From JAJRXG01 sp047634015 (GTDB lineage: Bacteria; Bacteroidota; Bacteroidia; Chitinophagales; Saprospiraceae), in contig JBLIDB010000062.1 in the NCBI GenBank assembly GCA_047634015.1, positions 1-22,021 of the forward strand: DNA of 22,021 nt, in the 5' to 3' direction. Positions 8,623 through 15,996 of the stretch are shown in pieces (position 1 is the stretch's first letter; each line of letters begins with the position of its first letter). The position numbers and the translations under genes are program-made. The notes below the pieces were generated by a model. It was not told the DNA's origin and ran no database searches. It saw only the letters and a program-made list of their open reading frames with translations.

Positions 8623-9531
8623 CTACTGCAAATATCCATAAGATTTCAGAGACCGTTCGTCATCTCGCCATTTCTCTTTGACCTTTACGTATAATTCGAG
8701 ATAAACGTGATCCTGAAGGAAAGCTTCGATACCCTTGCGAGCAGCAGTGCTAAGTGCTTTGATACTTACACCATTCTTACCTATGATGATGGATTTTTGT
8801 GTCTTTCGACTTACTATTATCTCCGCAGAGATCCTTGTTATAGGTCCTTTGGCCGAAGTTCCTTCCTTGAATTGGGTAACAATTACCTCTGCAGAATAGG
8901 GTATTTCTTGTTTGTATTGTTCTAAAATCTGTTCACGGATGATCTCAGAGACGAAGAAACGCTGAGATCGATCACTAAATTGATCTTTCGGATAGTAGGG
9001 AGGTCCTTCTGGCAAATGATCTATGATGACCTTCATTAATTCCTCCGTTCCTGATTTTTCAAGTGCTGATATGGCGATCATTTGATCGACTTCGATTTCA
9101 TCAGACCACCACTCGGTGAGCGATTTTAGTTTCTTTTGTGTTGAAAGATCTACCTTATTAAGGATTAAGAATTTTGGACATTCGACCTTCGCTAATCTGG
9201 CCTTGAGTTTGTCATCTACTACTGGTGGACGCGTGACATCTACCATAAATAGCAGTATATCAGCATCTGTCAATGCAGAATAGGCAAATGAATTCATTGC
9301 CTCCTGCATTTTATAGCCAGGCTCATATATTACTCCAGGAGTGTCAGAGAATACGATCTGATAGTCATCTTCATTGACGATGGCAATAATTCGATGTCTG
9401 GTAGTCTGTGGCTTATTGGTAATGATGCTTAGCTTTTCGCCAACAAGCGCATTAAGCAATGTGGATTTACCGACATTAGGTTCACCCATGATATTGACAA
9501 AACCAGACTTATGAGGAGTTTCTTTAGACAT
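8623..9531 (-). CDS. era: GTPase Era
   Basis: Era is a GTP-dependent factor that binds the 3' end of 16S rRNA during small-subunit assembly. The 302-residue protein shows G1 GEPNVGKST at 16-24, G2 TTRHR at 43-47, G3 DTPG at 63-66, G4 NKVD at 125-128 and G5 ISA at 154-156. A C-terminal KH domain has its loop at GKNG, 251-254. A glutamate occupies the third G1 position where many Era proteins have arginine or asparagine; that position is not catalytic. Its ATG lies inside the last codons of the preceding gene (8-nt overlap, ATGTCTAA), so the two are probably translationally coupled. Confidence 0.97.
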   Translation of the reverse strand: MSKETPHKSGFVNIMGEPNVGKSTLLNALVGEKLSIITNKPQTTRHRIIAIVNEDDYQIVFSDTPGVIYEPGYKMQEAMNSFAYSALTDADILLFMVDVTRPPVVDDKLKARLAKVECPKFLILNKVDLSTQKKLKSLTEWWSDEIEVDQMIAISALEKSGTEELMKVIIDHLPEGPPYYPKDQFSDRSQRFFVSEIIREQILEQYKQEIPYSAEVIVTQFKEGTSAKGPITRISAEIIVSRKTQKSIIIGKNGVSIKALSTAARKGIEAFLQDHVYLELYVKVKEKWRDDERSLKSYGYLQ

Positions 9532-10087
9532 GCGTTTCTATATATGAGTATATCGCTGGAGGCATGTATTTCTGCCAAGGCCAGTCTTCTTCTTCTAAAT
9601 TATCGCCAAGATTGATATAATGATTTAATCGAACATCCGACATTTCTCTCAATACATGCTCTTGTAAATTAACCAAATATACCCATCCATTCTCGTCTTT
9701 AATATCTTCATACCATTCTTCGTAGTAACAATCATCATCGCTGTGATAATTGAGGACATTATCACACATCAAGATAAACTTATTGATTCCTTGGGGTATC
9801 ATCAGATCAGCGATCTCTCTTTTCAAAAACATAATGTCATTATCTACGGCATCGTTCCATTCTCCAATTAGCTCGATTATGGTATAACCTTGTATATAAT
9901 CTACATAGAGGATTTTAATATAGAGTGTTGGTGACCCTATATTATCCCATTGAGGATGAATGAAATAGTTGTAGATTTTTTGAGAATATTTGAATTCATC
10001 ATAGGTCTTACCATAGAAAGGAGACTGCTTGTCTTCGGATGCGATATAAAGCTCTCGCCATTTGTAAAATGGTTCTATGTTATGCAT
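9524..10087 (-). CDS. conserved-looking unknown protein coupled to era
   Basis: I do not recognise a named family. The protein has 187 residues, is acidic and rich in Tyr and Trp, and has no signal peptide or membrane segment, so it is probably cytoplasmic. The central part alternates strand-like and helix-like pieces (TLYIKILYVDY, GYTIIELIGEW, DIMFLKREIADLMI, INKFILMCDNVLNYH), which would suit a small alpha/beta fold. A highly acidic cluster follows (SDDDCYYEEWYEDIKDE). I have a vague memory of similar proteins near era in other Bacteroidota, but cannot confirm it. It heads the era-der-rfbC-rfbD operon and its stop codon overlaps the era start by 8 nt, pointing to a role linked to ribosome assembly or general growth. 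Confidence 0.8.
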   Translation of the reverse strand: MHNIEPFYKWRELYIASEDKQSPFYGKTYDEFKYSQKIYNYFIHPQWDNIGSPTLYIKILYVDYIQGYTIIELIGEWNDAVDNDIMFLKREIADLMIPQGINKFILMCDNVLNYHSDDDCYYEEWYEDIKDENGWVYLVNLQEHVLREMSDVRLNHYINLGDNLEEEDWPWQKYMPPAIYSYIETHV

Positions 10088-10164
10088 GTATCTTGACTAA
10101 TGTGGTATTTGAAGATAACGATTACAATTGGACTAATAAATAGTTGTCGCTTCCTCCACTTATT

Positions 10165-10599
10165 TTAAGTGCATGATGCACAAACGCCATTAAGCATAAC
10201 TTTTACTTCTTTAACCTTAAATGCTGATGGGAGATTGTATTTGAGAGATGTTATAGCATCATCCAGACACCAGGTTACATGACACTTGGTACATTGGAAG
10301 TGTGCGTGACCATCATCATGTTGGTGGGCATTGCAATTATGACCACAAAGGGCATATTTGACTGATCCATTGATATCTGGTGTCTGATGGATAAGTCCCT
10401 TATCCTCAAATGATTTTAATGTTCTATAAAGCGTAATACGATCCCATTCCTCGAGCCCTTCCTCTATCTCCGTATTGGACAGCGCCTGACCTTTTCTTTT
10501 CTGAAATATTCCGAGAATCTCTTTGCGAAATGCCGTCTTTCGTAAGCCATGATGCTCAAGCAAATGTTCTATATGTATATCATCAGGCTGCTGATTCAT
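10165..10599 (-). CDS. Fur/Zur-family metal-responsive repressor
   Basis: This 144-residue protein has a winged-helix DNA-binding domain followed by a metal-binding dimerisation domain. The N-terminal part has LRKTAFRKEIL (19-29) and the recognition-helix segment DRITLYRTLKSFEDKGLIHQ (53-72). The C-terminal part has HAHFQC with His98 and His100, and a structural Cys4 site CTKC (103, 106) plus CASC (140, 143). Extra possible ligands are Cys85, Cys89, His92, His94 and Cys111. Fur, Zur and PerR cannot be separated safely by eye. The zinc-suggestive neighbours favour a zinc sensor, by inference. It is transcribed away from the MerC-like/ABC genes, which it may repress. A short inverted repeat CACTTA-TTT-TAAGTG overlaps its stop codon. 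Confidence 0.88.
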   Translation of the reverse strand: MNQQPDDIHIEHLLEHHGLRKTAFRKEILGIFQKRKGQALSNTEIEEGLEEWDRITLYRTLKSFEDKGLIHQTPDINGSVKYALCGHNCNAHQHDDGHAHFQCTKCHVTWCLDDAITSLKYNLPSAFKVKEVKVMLNGVCASCT

Positions 10600-10603
10600 A
10601 GTG

Positions 10604-10611
10604 CAAAAGTA
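10604..10611 (-). promoter_or_regulatory. -7 box TACTTTTG for the Fur-family gene
   Basis: On the minus strand TACTTTTG matches the TAnnTTTG consensus exactly. Only four bases (CACT or equivalent) separate it from the ATG at 10599, so the mRNA would start at or next to the start codon, with essentially no leader. Confidence 0.6.
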
Positions 10612-10694
10612 AGATAGATTAGGGAATAATGTTGGGAGTGCCCATGGCTCGGTTAAATTATTTCATAGAATGAACATTTTACTTTTAAAAGAGT

Positions 10695-10702
10695 TACTTT
10701 TG
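10695..10702 (+). promoter_or_regulatory. -7 box TACTTTTG for the MerC-like/ABC genes
   Basis: This is an exact TAnnTTTG match, identical in all eight bases to the box of the divergent Fur-family gene. It is 20 nt before ATG 10723, which supports that start rather than the TTG at 10708. Confidence 0.65.
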
Positions 10703-10718
10703 CATCATTGTTGCAAAA
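10698..10718. promoter_or_regulatory. candidate operator: inverted repeat TTTTGCA-N7-TGCAAAA
   Basis: A perfect 7-bp inverted repeat with a 7-nt spacer covers the end of the -7 box and the expected transcription start of the MerC-like gene. A repressor dimer bound here would block the promoter. The adjacent Fur-family protein is the obvious candidate, but the motif is not one I know for Fur or Zur. Confidence 0.4.
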
Positions 10719-10722
10719 AAGA

Positions 10723-11097
10723 ATGAATAGACTTATCAATAATAAGGTAGATGTAATGGGCATTGTGGCTTCAGGGGCATGTGCTATACATTGTGCGGCT
10801 CTTCCGATACTGTTCTCATTAGGAATCTTAGGGGGTGCAACTACTTCAGCGGCCCATCATTCTATGGAACTGGGCGTACTTATCATTTCTTTAGGTCTAG
10901 CATCTTGGTCTTCGTATCGAGGGTGGCAGTCTCATAAGCGACTATCTCCTCAGTTGACGATAGGACTTGGTATGGCCCTTATCTTATTTGGCTTCTTGGT
11001 AGCGACACCAGCCAATCATTCTATAATGGCTTTAGGAGGGTTTGTCCTTGTAATGGGCCATACATGGAATCATAGATCGCAAGTTCGATTTTCATAA
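10723..11097 (+). CDS. MerC-domain-like small integral membrane protein
   Basis: The 124-residue protein has about four membrane segments (roughly residues 10-38, 50-66, 76-94 and 100-114). The first contains CAIHC (Cys20, His23, Cys24), the metal-thiol motif typical of MerC-domain proteins of Bacteroidota, followed by LPILFSLG. A GLGMALILFGF segment and a closing GHTWNHR also fit that family. MerC itself carries mercuric ion across the inner membrane. Members next to Fur-type regulators are more likely linked to zinc or another metal, by inference. ATG 10723 is chosen over TTG 10708 because of the promoter position. The ABC genes start 111 nt downstream. Confidence 0.75.
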   Translation: MNRLINNKVDVMGIVASGACAIHCAALPILFSLGILGGATTSAAHHSMELGVLIISLGLASWSSYRGWQSHKRLSPQLTIGLGMALILFGFLVATPANHSIMALGGFVLVMGHTWNHRSQVRFS

Positions 11098-11208
11098 ATA
11101 TTGACTTAGGTTATTACTTGTTCCTGAGCTATATTGTTTTAGCCATTAAACCATGTTAACTTGCATGACATTCTATTTTTATACCCGTTGGGATAACCCA
11201 TATATCGA

Positions 11209-11841
11209 ATGCTAAGTACCAGAAATCTTTCTTTTCAATTTACCGGACAAGCTGCACTGAGTTTTCCAGATATTGACATTGTAGAAGGCTCTCACAGTCT
11301 CATAATTGGACCTTCAGGATGTGGAAAGACTACATTGCTCCATCTGTTGGCAGGGTTGAGAAGTCCTTCTACCGGCAAGGTGACTATAGATAAGACTGAC
11401 TTGACAACACTTTCGAGTGGCGCTTTAGATCAATTTCGAGGTAAGCATATAGGTATCGTCTTTCAAACGCCCCATTTTGTCAATGCATTGAATGTCTACG
11501 ATAATATCATATTGGCTCCTCAGCTATCTGGGAAGAAATTAGATCGACAACGTGTTTTAACGATATTGGATCGATTAGGAATTAGAGAGAAAGAGAATAA
11601 ATTGACTGAAGAGCTAAGTATTGGTGAGCAGCAGCGAGTGGCTATTGCAAGAGCTCTTATTAATCAACCTAAAATAATATTTGCTGATGAGCCAACCTCA
11701 GCATTGGATGATAACAATACGAAGGCAGTAGTAGATCTCCTCATCGAACAGGCGAGGGCTTCCAATGCTACCCTTATAGTTGTTACACATGACAACCGTC
11801 TAAAGGATTTATTTTCGAACCGTATAGAATTAGGAGTATGA
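11209..11841 (+). CDS. ABC transporter ATP-binding protein, LolD/MacB type
   Basis: The 210-residue ATPase has every expected motif: Walker A GPSGCGKTT at 34-42, Q-loop FQ at 85-86, signature LSIGE at 136-140, Walker B IIFADEP with Asp160 and Glu161, D-loop SALD, and the switch His194 in VVTHD. Length and motif spelling match the LolD/MacB branch, which drives mechanotransmission through FtsX-like permeases rather than classic substrate pumping. Its last four bases (ATGA) form the start of the permease gene, so the two proteins certainly work as a pair. It may be co-transcribed with the MerC-like gene or have its own promoter in the 111-nt gap, where I saw no good -7 box. Confidence 0.93.
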   Translation: MLSTRNLSFQFTGQAALSFPDIDIVEGSHSLIIGPSGCGKTTLLHLLAGLRSPSTGKVTIDKTDLTTLSSGALDQFRGKHIGIVFQTPHFVNALNVYDNIILAPQLSGKKLDRQRVLTILDRLGIREKENKLTEELSIGEQQRVAIARALINQPKIIFADEPTSALDDNNTKAVVDLLIEQARASNATLIVVTHDNRLKDLFSNRIELGV

Positions 11842-13184
11842 TTAGATTAGCGTGGAAGAATCTTATTCATAGGCCCTTAGCGATGTTGCTAAGCTTGATT
11901 CTATTTGCACTGGGTGTGGGATTGGTTTCCCTATTATTCCAATTAGAAAGGCAGTTACAGGATAACTTCGAAGCAAATCTCGCGGGTGTAGACCTCGTCA
12001 TCGGAGCCAAAGGAAGTCCCTTGCAGATGATCCTCAGTAGTATGTATCACATTGATGCTCCCACGGGGAATATAGCTATTGATGACATCCGTCCTTTTCT
12101 CAATCCGCGGCATCCCCTTATTGAATCTTCTTTACCATTATCTCTTGGAGATTCTTATCGCGGATTCCGAATTGTCGGAACAAGTACAGATATATTTGAT
12201 TGGTATCCGCTGGAAGTAGACCGGGGGATAAAATGGGAGCGCAATTTCGAAGTAACGGCAGGAGCCTCTGTAGCCATGGAACTGGGACTCAATATAGGAG
12301 ATAGATTCAAGAGTTCTCATGGATTTATGGATGATGAAGACTTAGCTCATGATGACGCGGATGACTTTGTCGTTGTAGGGATTATGAAGCCTTCTGGAAC
12401 CATCGTAGATCAATTATTACTAACAACACCTCAAAGTTTCTGGCTCGTACATGATCATGATCATGAAGAAGACGAATCAAGTTCTGACGAATCTGCTGCT
12501 GATGTAGCCGCTGCGGATGAGCATGATGGTCATGACCATGAAGAAGGAGATCATAGTCACAGTGACGCTCATCATGATAAGGAAGGAGCTCATTCTGCGG
12601 GTACAATACCACTTCCCTTAATCCAAGAAGATGGAGAGAAGGAGATCACCAACCTCTTATTACAATTCAAAGGACATAGCTTCCAAGCCCTTAACATGCA
12701 GCGCTCGATCAACCAAAATACTGACATGCAAGCCGCAACTCCTGCGATTGAGATCAATAGGCTATTTAGTATGATGGATAGTGGTGAGAAGGCATTAAGA
12801 ATTTTGGCTTTTGTAATCATTTTTGTCTCAGGGCTGAGCATATTTATTTCTCTGTTCTCATCTCTCAAGAATCGTAAATACGAACTCTCTCTCATGCGTG
12901 TGATGGGAGCTCAGAAGCAGAAACTGTTTCTGCTTCTAATTATAGAGGGACTCATCTTGGCAATTCTTGGCTGCCTTTTGGGACTTGCATTAGCCCATAT
13001 AGGGATGGAGGTAATTGGAAACATGCTTTCCCAAGATTATCGTTATAATTTCTCAGGTAGAACGTTCTTACGCAAAGAACTTTGGCTCGTAGTTGGCGCG
13101 ATTGCTATTGGTTTAGTGGCAAGTATTCTTCCTGCATGGCAGGCGTCGAGGACTGATATTTCTGAGACGTTGTTGAGGAAGTAG
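11838..13184 (+). CDS. MacB/FtsX-like ABC permease with histidine-rich extracytoplasmic stretch
   Basis: The 448-residue permease has the family layout: one N-terminal membrane helix (about 14-34), a large extracytoplasmic domain (about 40-315) and three C-terminal helices (about 318-338, 362-384 and 415-437) containing the FtsX core, with RKYELSLMRVMGA between the first two. Residues 205-252 are an insert with eleven histidines among Asp, Glu and Ser (HDHDHEED, EHDGHDHEE, HSHSDAHH), a likely metal-binding loop outside the inner membrane. MacB-type systems linked to zinc occur elsewhere, for example the Zur-regulated zrg genes of Vibrio cholerae, as I recall. The setting here (Fur-family gene, MerC-like gene) makes zinc the leading guess. 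Direction of transport, if any, is unknown. Confidence 0.9.
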   Translation: MIRLAWKNLIHRPLAMLLSLILFALGVGLVSLLFQLERQLQDNFEANLAGVDLVIGAKGSPLQMILSSMYHIDAPTGNIAIDDIRPFLNPRHPLIESSLPLSLGDSYRGFRIVGTSTDIFDWYPLEVDRGIKWERNFEVTAGASVAMELGLNIGDRFKSSHGFMDDEDLAHDDADDFVVVGIMKPSGTIVDQLLLTTPQSFWLVHDHDHEEDESSSDESAADVAAADEHDGHDHEEGDHSHSDAHHDKEGAHSAGTIPLPLIQEDGEKEITNLLLQFKGHSFQALNMQRSINQNTDMQAATPAIEINRLFSMMDSGEKALRILAFVIIFVSGLSIFISLFSSLKNRKYELSLMRVMGAQKQKLFLLLIIEGLILAILGCLLGLALAHIGMEVIGNMLSQDYRYNFSGRTFLRKELWLVVGAIAIGLVASILPAWQASRTDISETLLRK

Positions 13185-13191
13185 TTGCAGC

Positions 13192-13213
13192 CGAATTGTT
13201 AACTTCAAATTCG
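13192..13213. terminator. weak hairpin between convergent genes
   Basis: CGAATT and AATTCG form a 6-bp stem around a 10-nt loop in the 75-nt gap between the permease and the convergent molybdopterin gene. A short T tract (GTTTTTG) follows about 15 nt later. It could end transcription weakly in both directions, but it is not convincing on its own. Confidence 0.25.
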
Positions 13214-13259
13214 TTCGCCTCATTTAGTTTTTGATATAATTATAAATGCCTGCAGAGAA

Positions 13260-15404
13260 CTAAACAGCTTTCCTAATCCCCACAGGATGCCCGTTAAAGG
13301 CTGCATTATAAGATAGTGGATCTAAGCGTTCATGACTCATCAATTCATTGACATTAACACCCGCATTTCTTTCTGCAACGCTCATGACGATTCCATTTTT
13401 ATGTCCCCATCCATGTGGGATACTGATTGTTCCAGCGATAATATCATTTGTTACTTCAGCTTCAATTTGCACTTTTCCAAATTCAGAGTATACTTCTATA
13501 ATTTCATTATTTTCTATTTTATGAACTTCCGCATCCTCAGGATTAATCATTGCTGTACACTGTCTGGATCCTCCTTCCAATATTGGTAAATTATGCATCC
13601 ACGAGTTATTACTTCGAAGGTGTCTTCTTCCGATAAGTTTTAGGGGATATTTCTTCTCCGCCTTGCTATTAAATATTCCTTTCACTCTTTTCATGTCATT
13701 CAAAAAGAGCGCTGGTACTAATTCAATTCTTTTATTTTCTGTGAACAACCTTTTTGGAAAAACAGGTTTTAAGGGGGCTAATTCTATACCCTCTGGATAT
13801 TTATTTAGGCGATTCAAACTGATGCCATTTTTCTTGAATAACCTTCCTCCTAAAACACCATATGTGCCGGTTTTTAATGCAAGATCTAACTTCGTTTTAG
13901 GGTGTATTCTAGATAGGATATTCGTCTTGATTCTTTGAAACATATTTCCGACAAATAGTCGCCGTTGCAATTCTCCCATAATCTGATAATCATATCTCTG
14001 ACCCTCAGATATGGGTAATGGTGCAGGGCTAAATTTAGTAGTATTAAACGTAGCTACCATATGCAAAACAAATGAGTAGTGCATTGTTTCTAATCCCACT
14101 GCTGGAGGCAGAATGATATTAGCAAATTTTGTTGTTTCATTAATATACATATCAACAGCCACCATGAAATCCAAGCCTTCAAGTGCTTTCTCAACTAAAC
14201 TTGAATTAGGAGCTGATCGCGCAGGATTGCCAGCGATACTTATAAAACCGCGGATTTGATTGTCACCTGGAACTAACATTTCTTCAGCCATCGTGGCAGT
14301 GGGAAACTCTCCAATGATCTCTTTATATTCTTTAACCCTGCTGCTGTACCTGAACATCTTGGATTCATGGGCCATTAAGGTCACATAGTCTATGGCGGGT
14401 AACGTAAAAAGCAATCCACCTTTCCGATCCATTGATCCCAATAAAATATTAATACAGTTTATTAACCATTGACAGAGCGTACCAAAGGATTGTGTATTGA
14501 CACCCAATCTTCCATACACTACACTATTAGAATGATTGATCAAGTCATCAACGATGTGATGCACCTGATCTTCTATTATACCTGTTAATGAAGCGACACT
14601 TTCGATAGAATATGGAATAGAAAGTTGTTTGAGCTCTTCACGGTGATCGGATAATAGTAGCGCCTTGGATTCTACAATGGCATCTCTTTTATAAAGTTCA
14701 TTGATAATCGAAAGAAGGAAAAATACATCTCCCTCAGGTTCAATAAAGTAATGCTCGCTGGCCTTTTTTGCAGTTTCTGTTCTTCTGGGGTCTATTACAA
14801 CGACCTTACCTCCAGTTGTTTGTATTGCTTTTATTTTGCCTTTAATATTGGGTGTAGACATAAAACTACCATTGGATGCAAGTGGGTTAGCACCGATGAT
14901 CAAGAAGTAGTTGATATTATCAATATCTGGTATCGGGGCTACCATACTATGCCCATACATCATTTGATTGACCAAGAATACTGGAACAGAATCCATGCTA
15001 TGAGATGCATATCTATTTCTTGTATTAATGGCATTGATCGTATCATATAAAGTCAGGGCAGTTCCTGTATTGTGAACAGTTGGGTTACCTGTATAAGTAC
15101 CAATGGCATCGTTACCATACTTTTTACGAATCTTCTTTAATTCTTGTTCAACTGTATCATAAGCCTCCTCCCATGAAATTTCCTCCCATCCATTTTTAGT
15201 CTTCTTTACTGGAGACTTCAATCTATTAGGATCGTTATGTAAATCTTTTAGGGCTACTCCTTTTGGACATATATGGCCCTTACTGTAGACATCTTCTTTA
15301 TGACCACGGATTGCAACAACTTCCTTTCCATTGAGCTCAATTTCCAATCCGCACATTGCCTCACATAGATGACATGTGCGATATTTAATTTCATTACTTG
15401 TCAT
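13260..15404 (-). CDS. molybdopterin (bis-MGD)/[4Fe-4S] oxidoreductase
   Basis: The 714-residue catalytic subunit belongs to the DMSO-reductase/formate-dehydrogenase superfamily. Numbering from ATG 15404, Cys11, Cys14, Cys18 and Cys46 (CHLCEAMC … HICPKG) bind an N-terminal [4Fe-4S] cluster. Cofactor-binding signatures follow: LIIGANPLASNG, VVVIDPRRTETAKKA, and the C-terminal dinucleotide-binding domain (LKLIGRRHLRSNNSWMHN … IPHGWGHKNG). Around the place where Cys or Sec usually ligates Mo/W, the sequence is SHSMDS (134-139), with no cysteine. No Tat signal is present, so it should be cytoplasmic. No partner subunit is adjacent, so substrate and electron acceptor are unknown. The upstream TTG at 15428 is less likely as start, since it lies in an AATTTTTG box resembling a -7 element. 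Confidence 0.88.
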   Translation of the reverse strand: MTSNEIKYRTCHLCEAMCGLEIELNGKEVVAIRGHKEDVYSKGHICPKGVALKDLHNDPNRLKSPVKKTKNGWEEISWEEAYDTVEQELKKIRKKYGNDAIGTYTGNPTVHNTGTALTLYDTINAINTRNRYASHSMDSVPVFLVNQMMYGHSMVAPIPDIDNINYFLIIGANPLASNGSFMSTPNIKGKIKAIQTTGGKVVVIDPRRTETAKKASEHYFIEPEGDVFFLLSIINELYKRDAIVESKALLLSDHREELKQLSIPYSIESVASLTGIIEDQVHHIVDDLINHSNSVVYGRLGVNTQSFGTLCQWLINCINILLGSMDRKGGLLFTLPAIDYVTLMAHESKMFRYSSRVKEYKEIIGEFPTATMAEEMLVPGDNQIRGFISIAGNPARSAPNSSLVEKALEGLDFMVAVDMYINETTKFANIILPPAVGLETMHYSFVLHMVATFNTTKFSPAPLPISEGQRYDYQIMGELQRRLFVGNMFQRIKTNILSRIHPKTKLDLALKTGTYGVLGGRLFKKNGISLNRLNKYPEGIELAPLKPVFPKRLFTENKRIELVPALFLNDMKRVKGIFNSKAEKKYPLKLIGRRHLRSNNSWMHNLPILEGGSRQCTAMINPEDAEVHKIENNEIIEVYSEFGKVQIEAEVTNDIIAGTISIPHGWGHKNGIVMSVAERNAGVNVNELMSHERLDPLSYNAAFNGHPVGIRKAV

Positions 15405-15428
15405 AGAGTTGTTTCGTGTATAAATCAA

Positions 15429-15661
15429 AAATTGAAATAGAGTCGATACCTATGTTGATTGTAGTATCAGCCTTTTAATATCCAATGGCATAAGTAAGAT
15501 ATCTATAATTACGCTGGATAAAGAAAATGGTAGTAGCGAAAAATATATTTATAGCGCTGAATTGAACTTCGTTGCTTAGTGTCTATATTTTGCTCTAATC
15601 TATCTGCGTTTCAAATATTGTTTAAATATTTGACCTCTCTATTTCTTACATTGGCATCAAT
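15429..15661. other. intergenic region between divergent molybdopterin gene and interrupted small gene
   Basis: No gene is visible. It should hold the promoters of both divergent genes. On the plus strand TATATTTTG (15584-15592) is a near match to the -7 consensus, one base too long. On the minus strand AATTTTTG lies at 15433-15426. The inverted repeat at 15612-15632 is listed separately. Confidence 0.5.
15612..15632. repeat. 8-bp perfect inverted repeat CAAATATT-N5-AATATTTG
   Basis: CAAATATT, spacer GTTTA, then AATATTTG. It lies 30 nt before the ATG of the interrupted gene and about 20 nt after its candidate -7 box, so it would sit in the mRNA leader or act as an operator. It shares the AAATATT/AATATTT arms with the palindrome at 17449-17474. 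Confidence 0.5.
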
Positions 15662-15996
15662 ATGCTATCCAGCAATTACAACCTTTTCAACCAATACCTG
15701 ACCGCCTATATATATGATGTGAGAGAGAATATCGAAACACTTGGCCGCTATGGAGGAATTGTCAATGATGGCATGGTCTCTTATGAAGATATTGATAATC
15801 TGGTATATTTGCCTTTACCTGATATGAATCAGATTCAATCGATCCACTATGCTATTACAGATGTGGGTGGCAAATTTCAAGGTTATAAATACCTCAATAG
15901 TTCGTATTACGCTTATGATCCCAATTGCAATATGACAATAGATCCCGTTAATGCTAAATATGCCATTTATTCATTTCTCAACTCTTTGCGGTTCAA
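15662..15996 (+). pseudogene. 5' part of a small unknown host gene interrupted by the IS1380 element
   Basis: The frame encodes MLSSNYNLFNQYLTAYIYDV, then VRENIETLGRYGGIVNDGMV and YLPLPDMNQIQSIHYAITDV, down to IYSFLNSLRF (111 codons) at the edge of the insertion sequence. After that it reads through the terminal repeat into IS sequence (NPDYALGYRKD…) and stops at 16099. The host part is soluble-looking, rich in Tyr and Asn, with no signal peptide; I do not recognise the family. If the element and one 4-bp target copy are removed, the frame continues at 17391 and ends at the TAA at 17434, giving about 126 residues. The shortened protein might still be made with an IS-derived tail. Confidence 0.55.

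Noticed and set aside
10157..10171. CACTTA-TTT-TAAGTG as terminator of the Fur-family gene
   Set aside because: The stem is only 6 bp, AT-rich, overlaps the stop codon and has no T run, so it is mentioned but not called.
11098..11208. Possible separate promoter or riboswitch between the MerC-like and ABC genes
   Set aside because: No TAnnTTTG box and no stable structure beyond very short GGG/CCC pairings near the start codon.
12445..12600. Simple-sequence repeat in the permease gene as a phase-variation tract
   Set aside because: The GATCAT-like units are few and imperfect, and encode a protein loop; nothing suggests slippage control.
12382..12612. Minus-strand frame rich in His and Asp opposite the permease loop
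   Set aside because: The apparent metal-binding composition comes from the quasi-palindromic ATGATC/CATGAT codons of the real His-rich loop.
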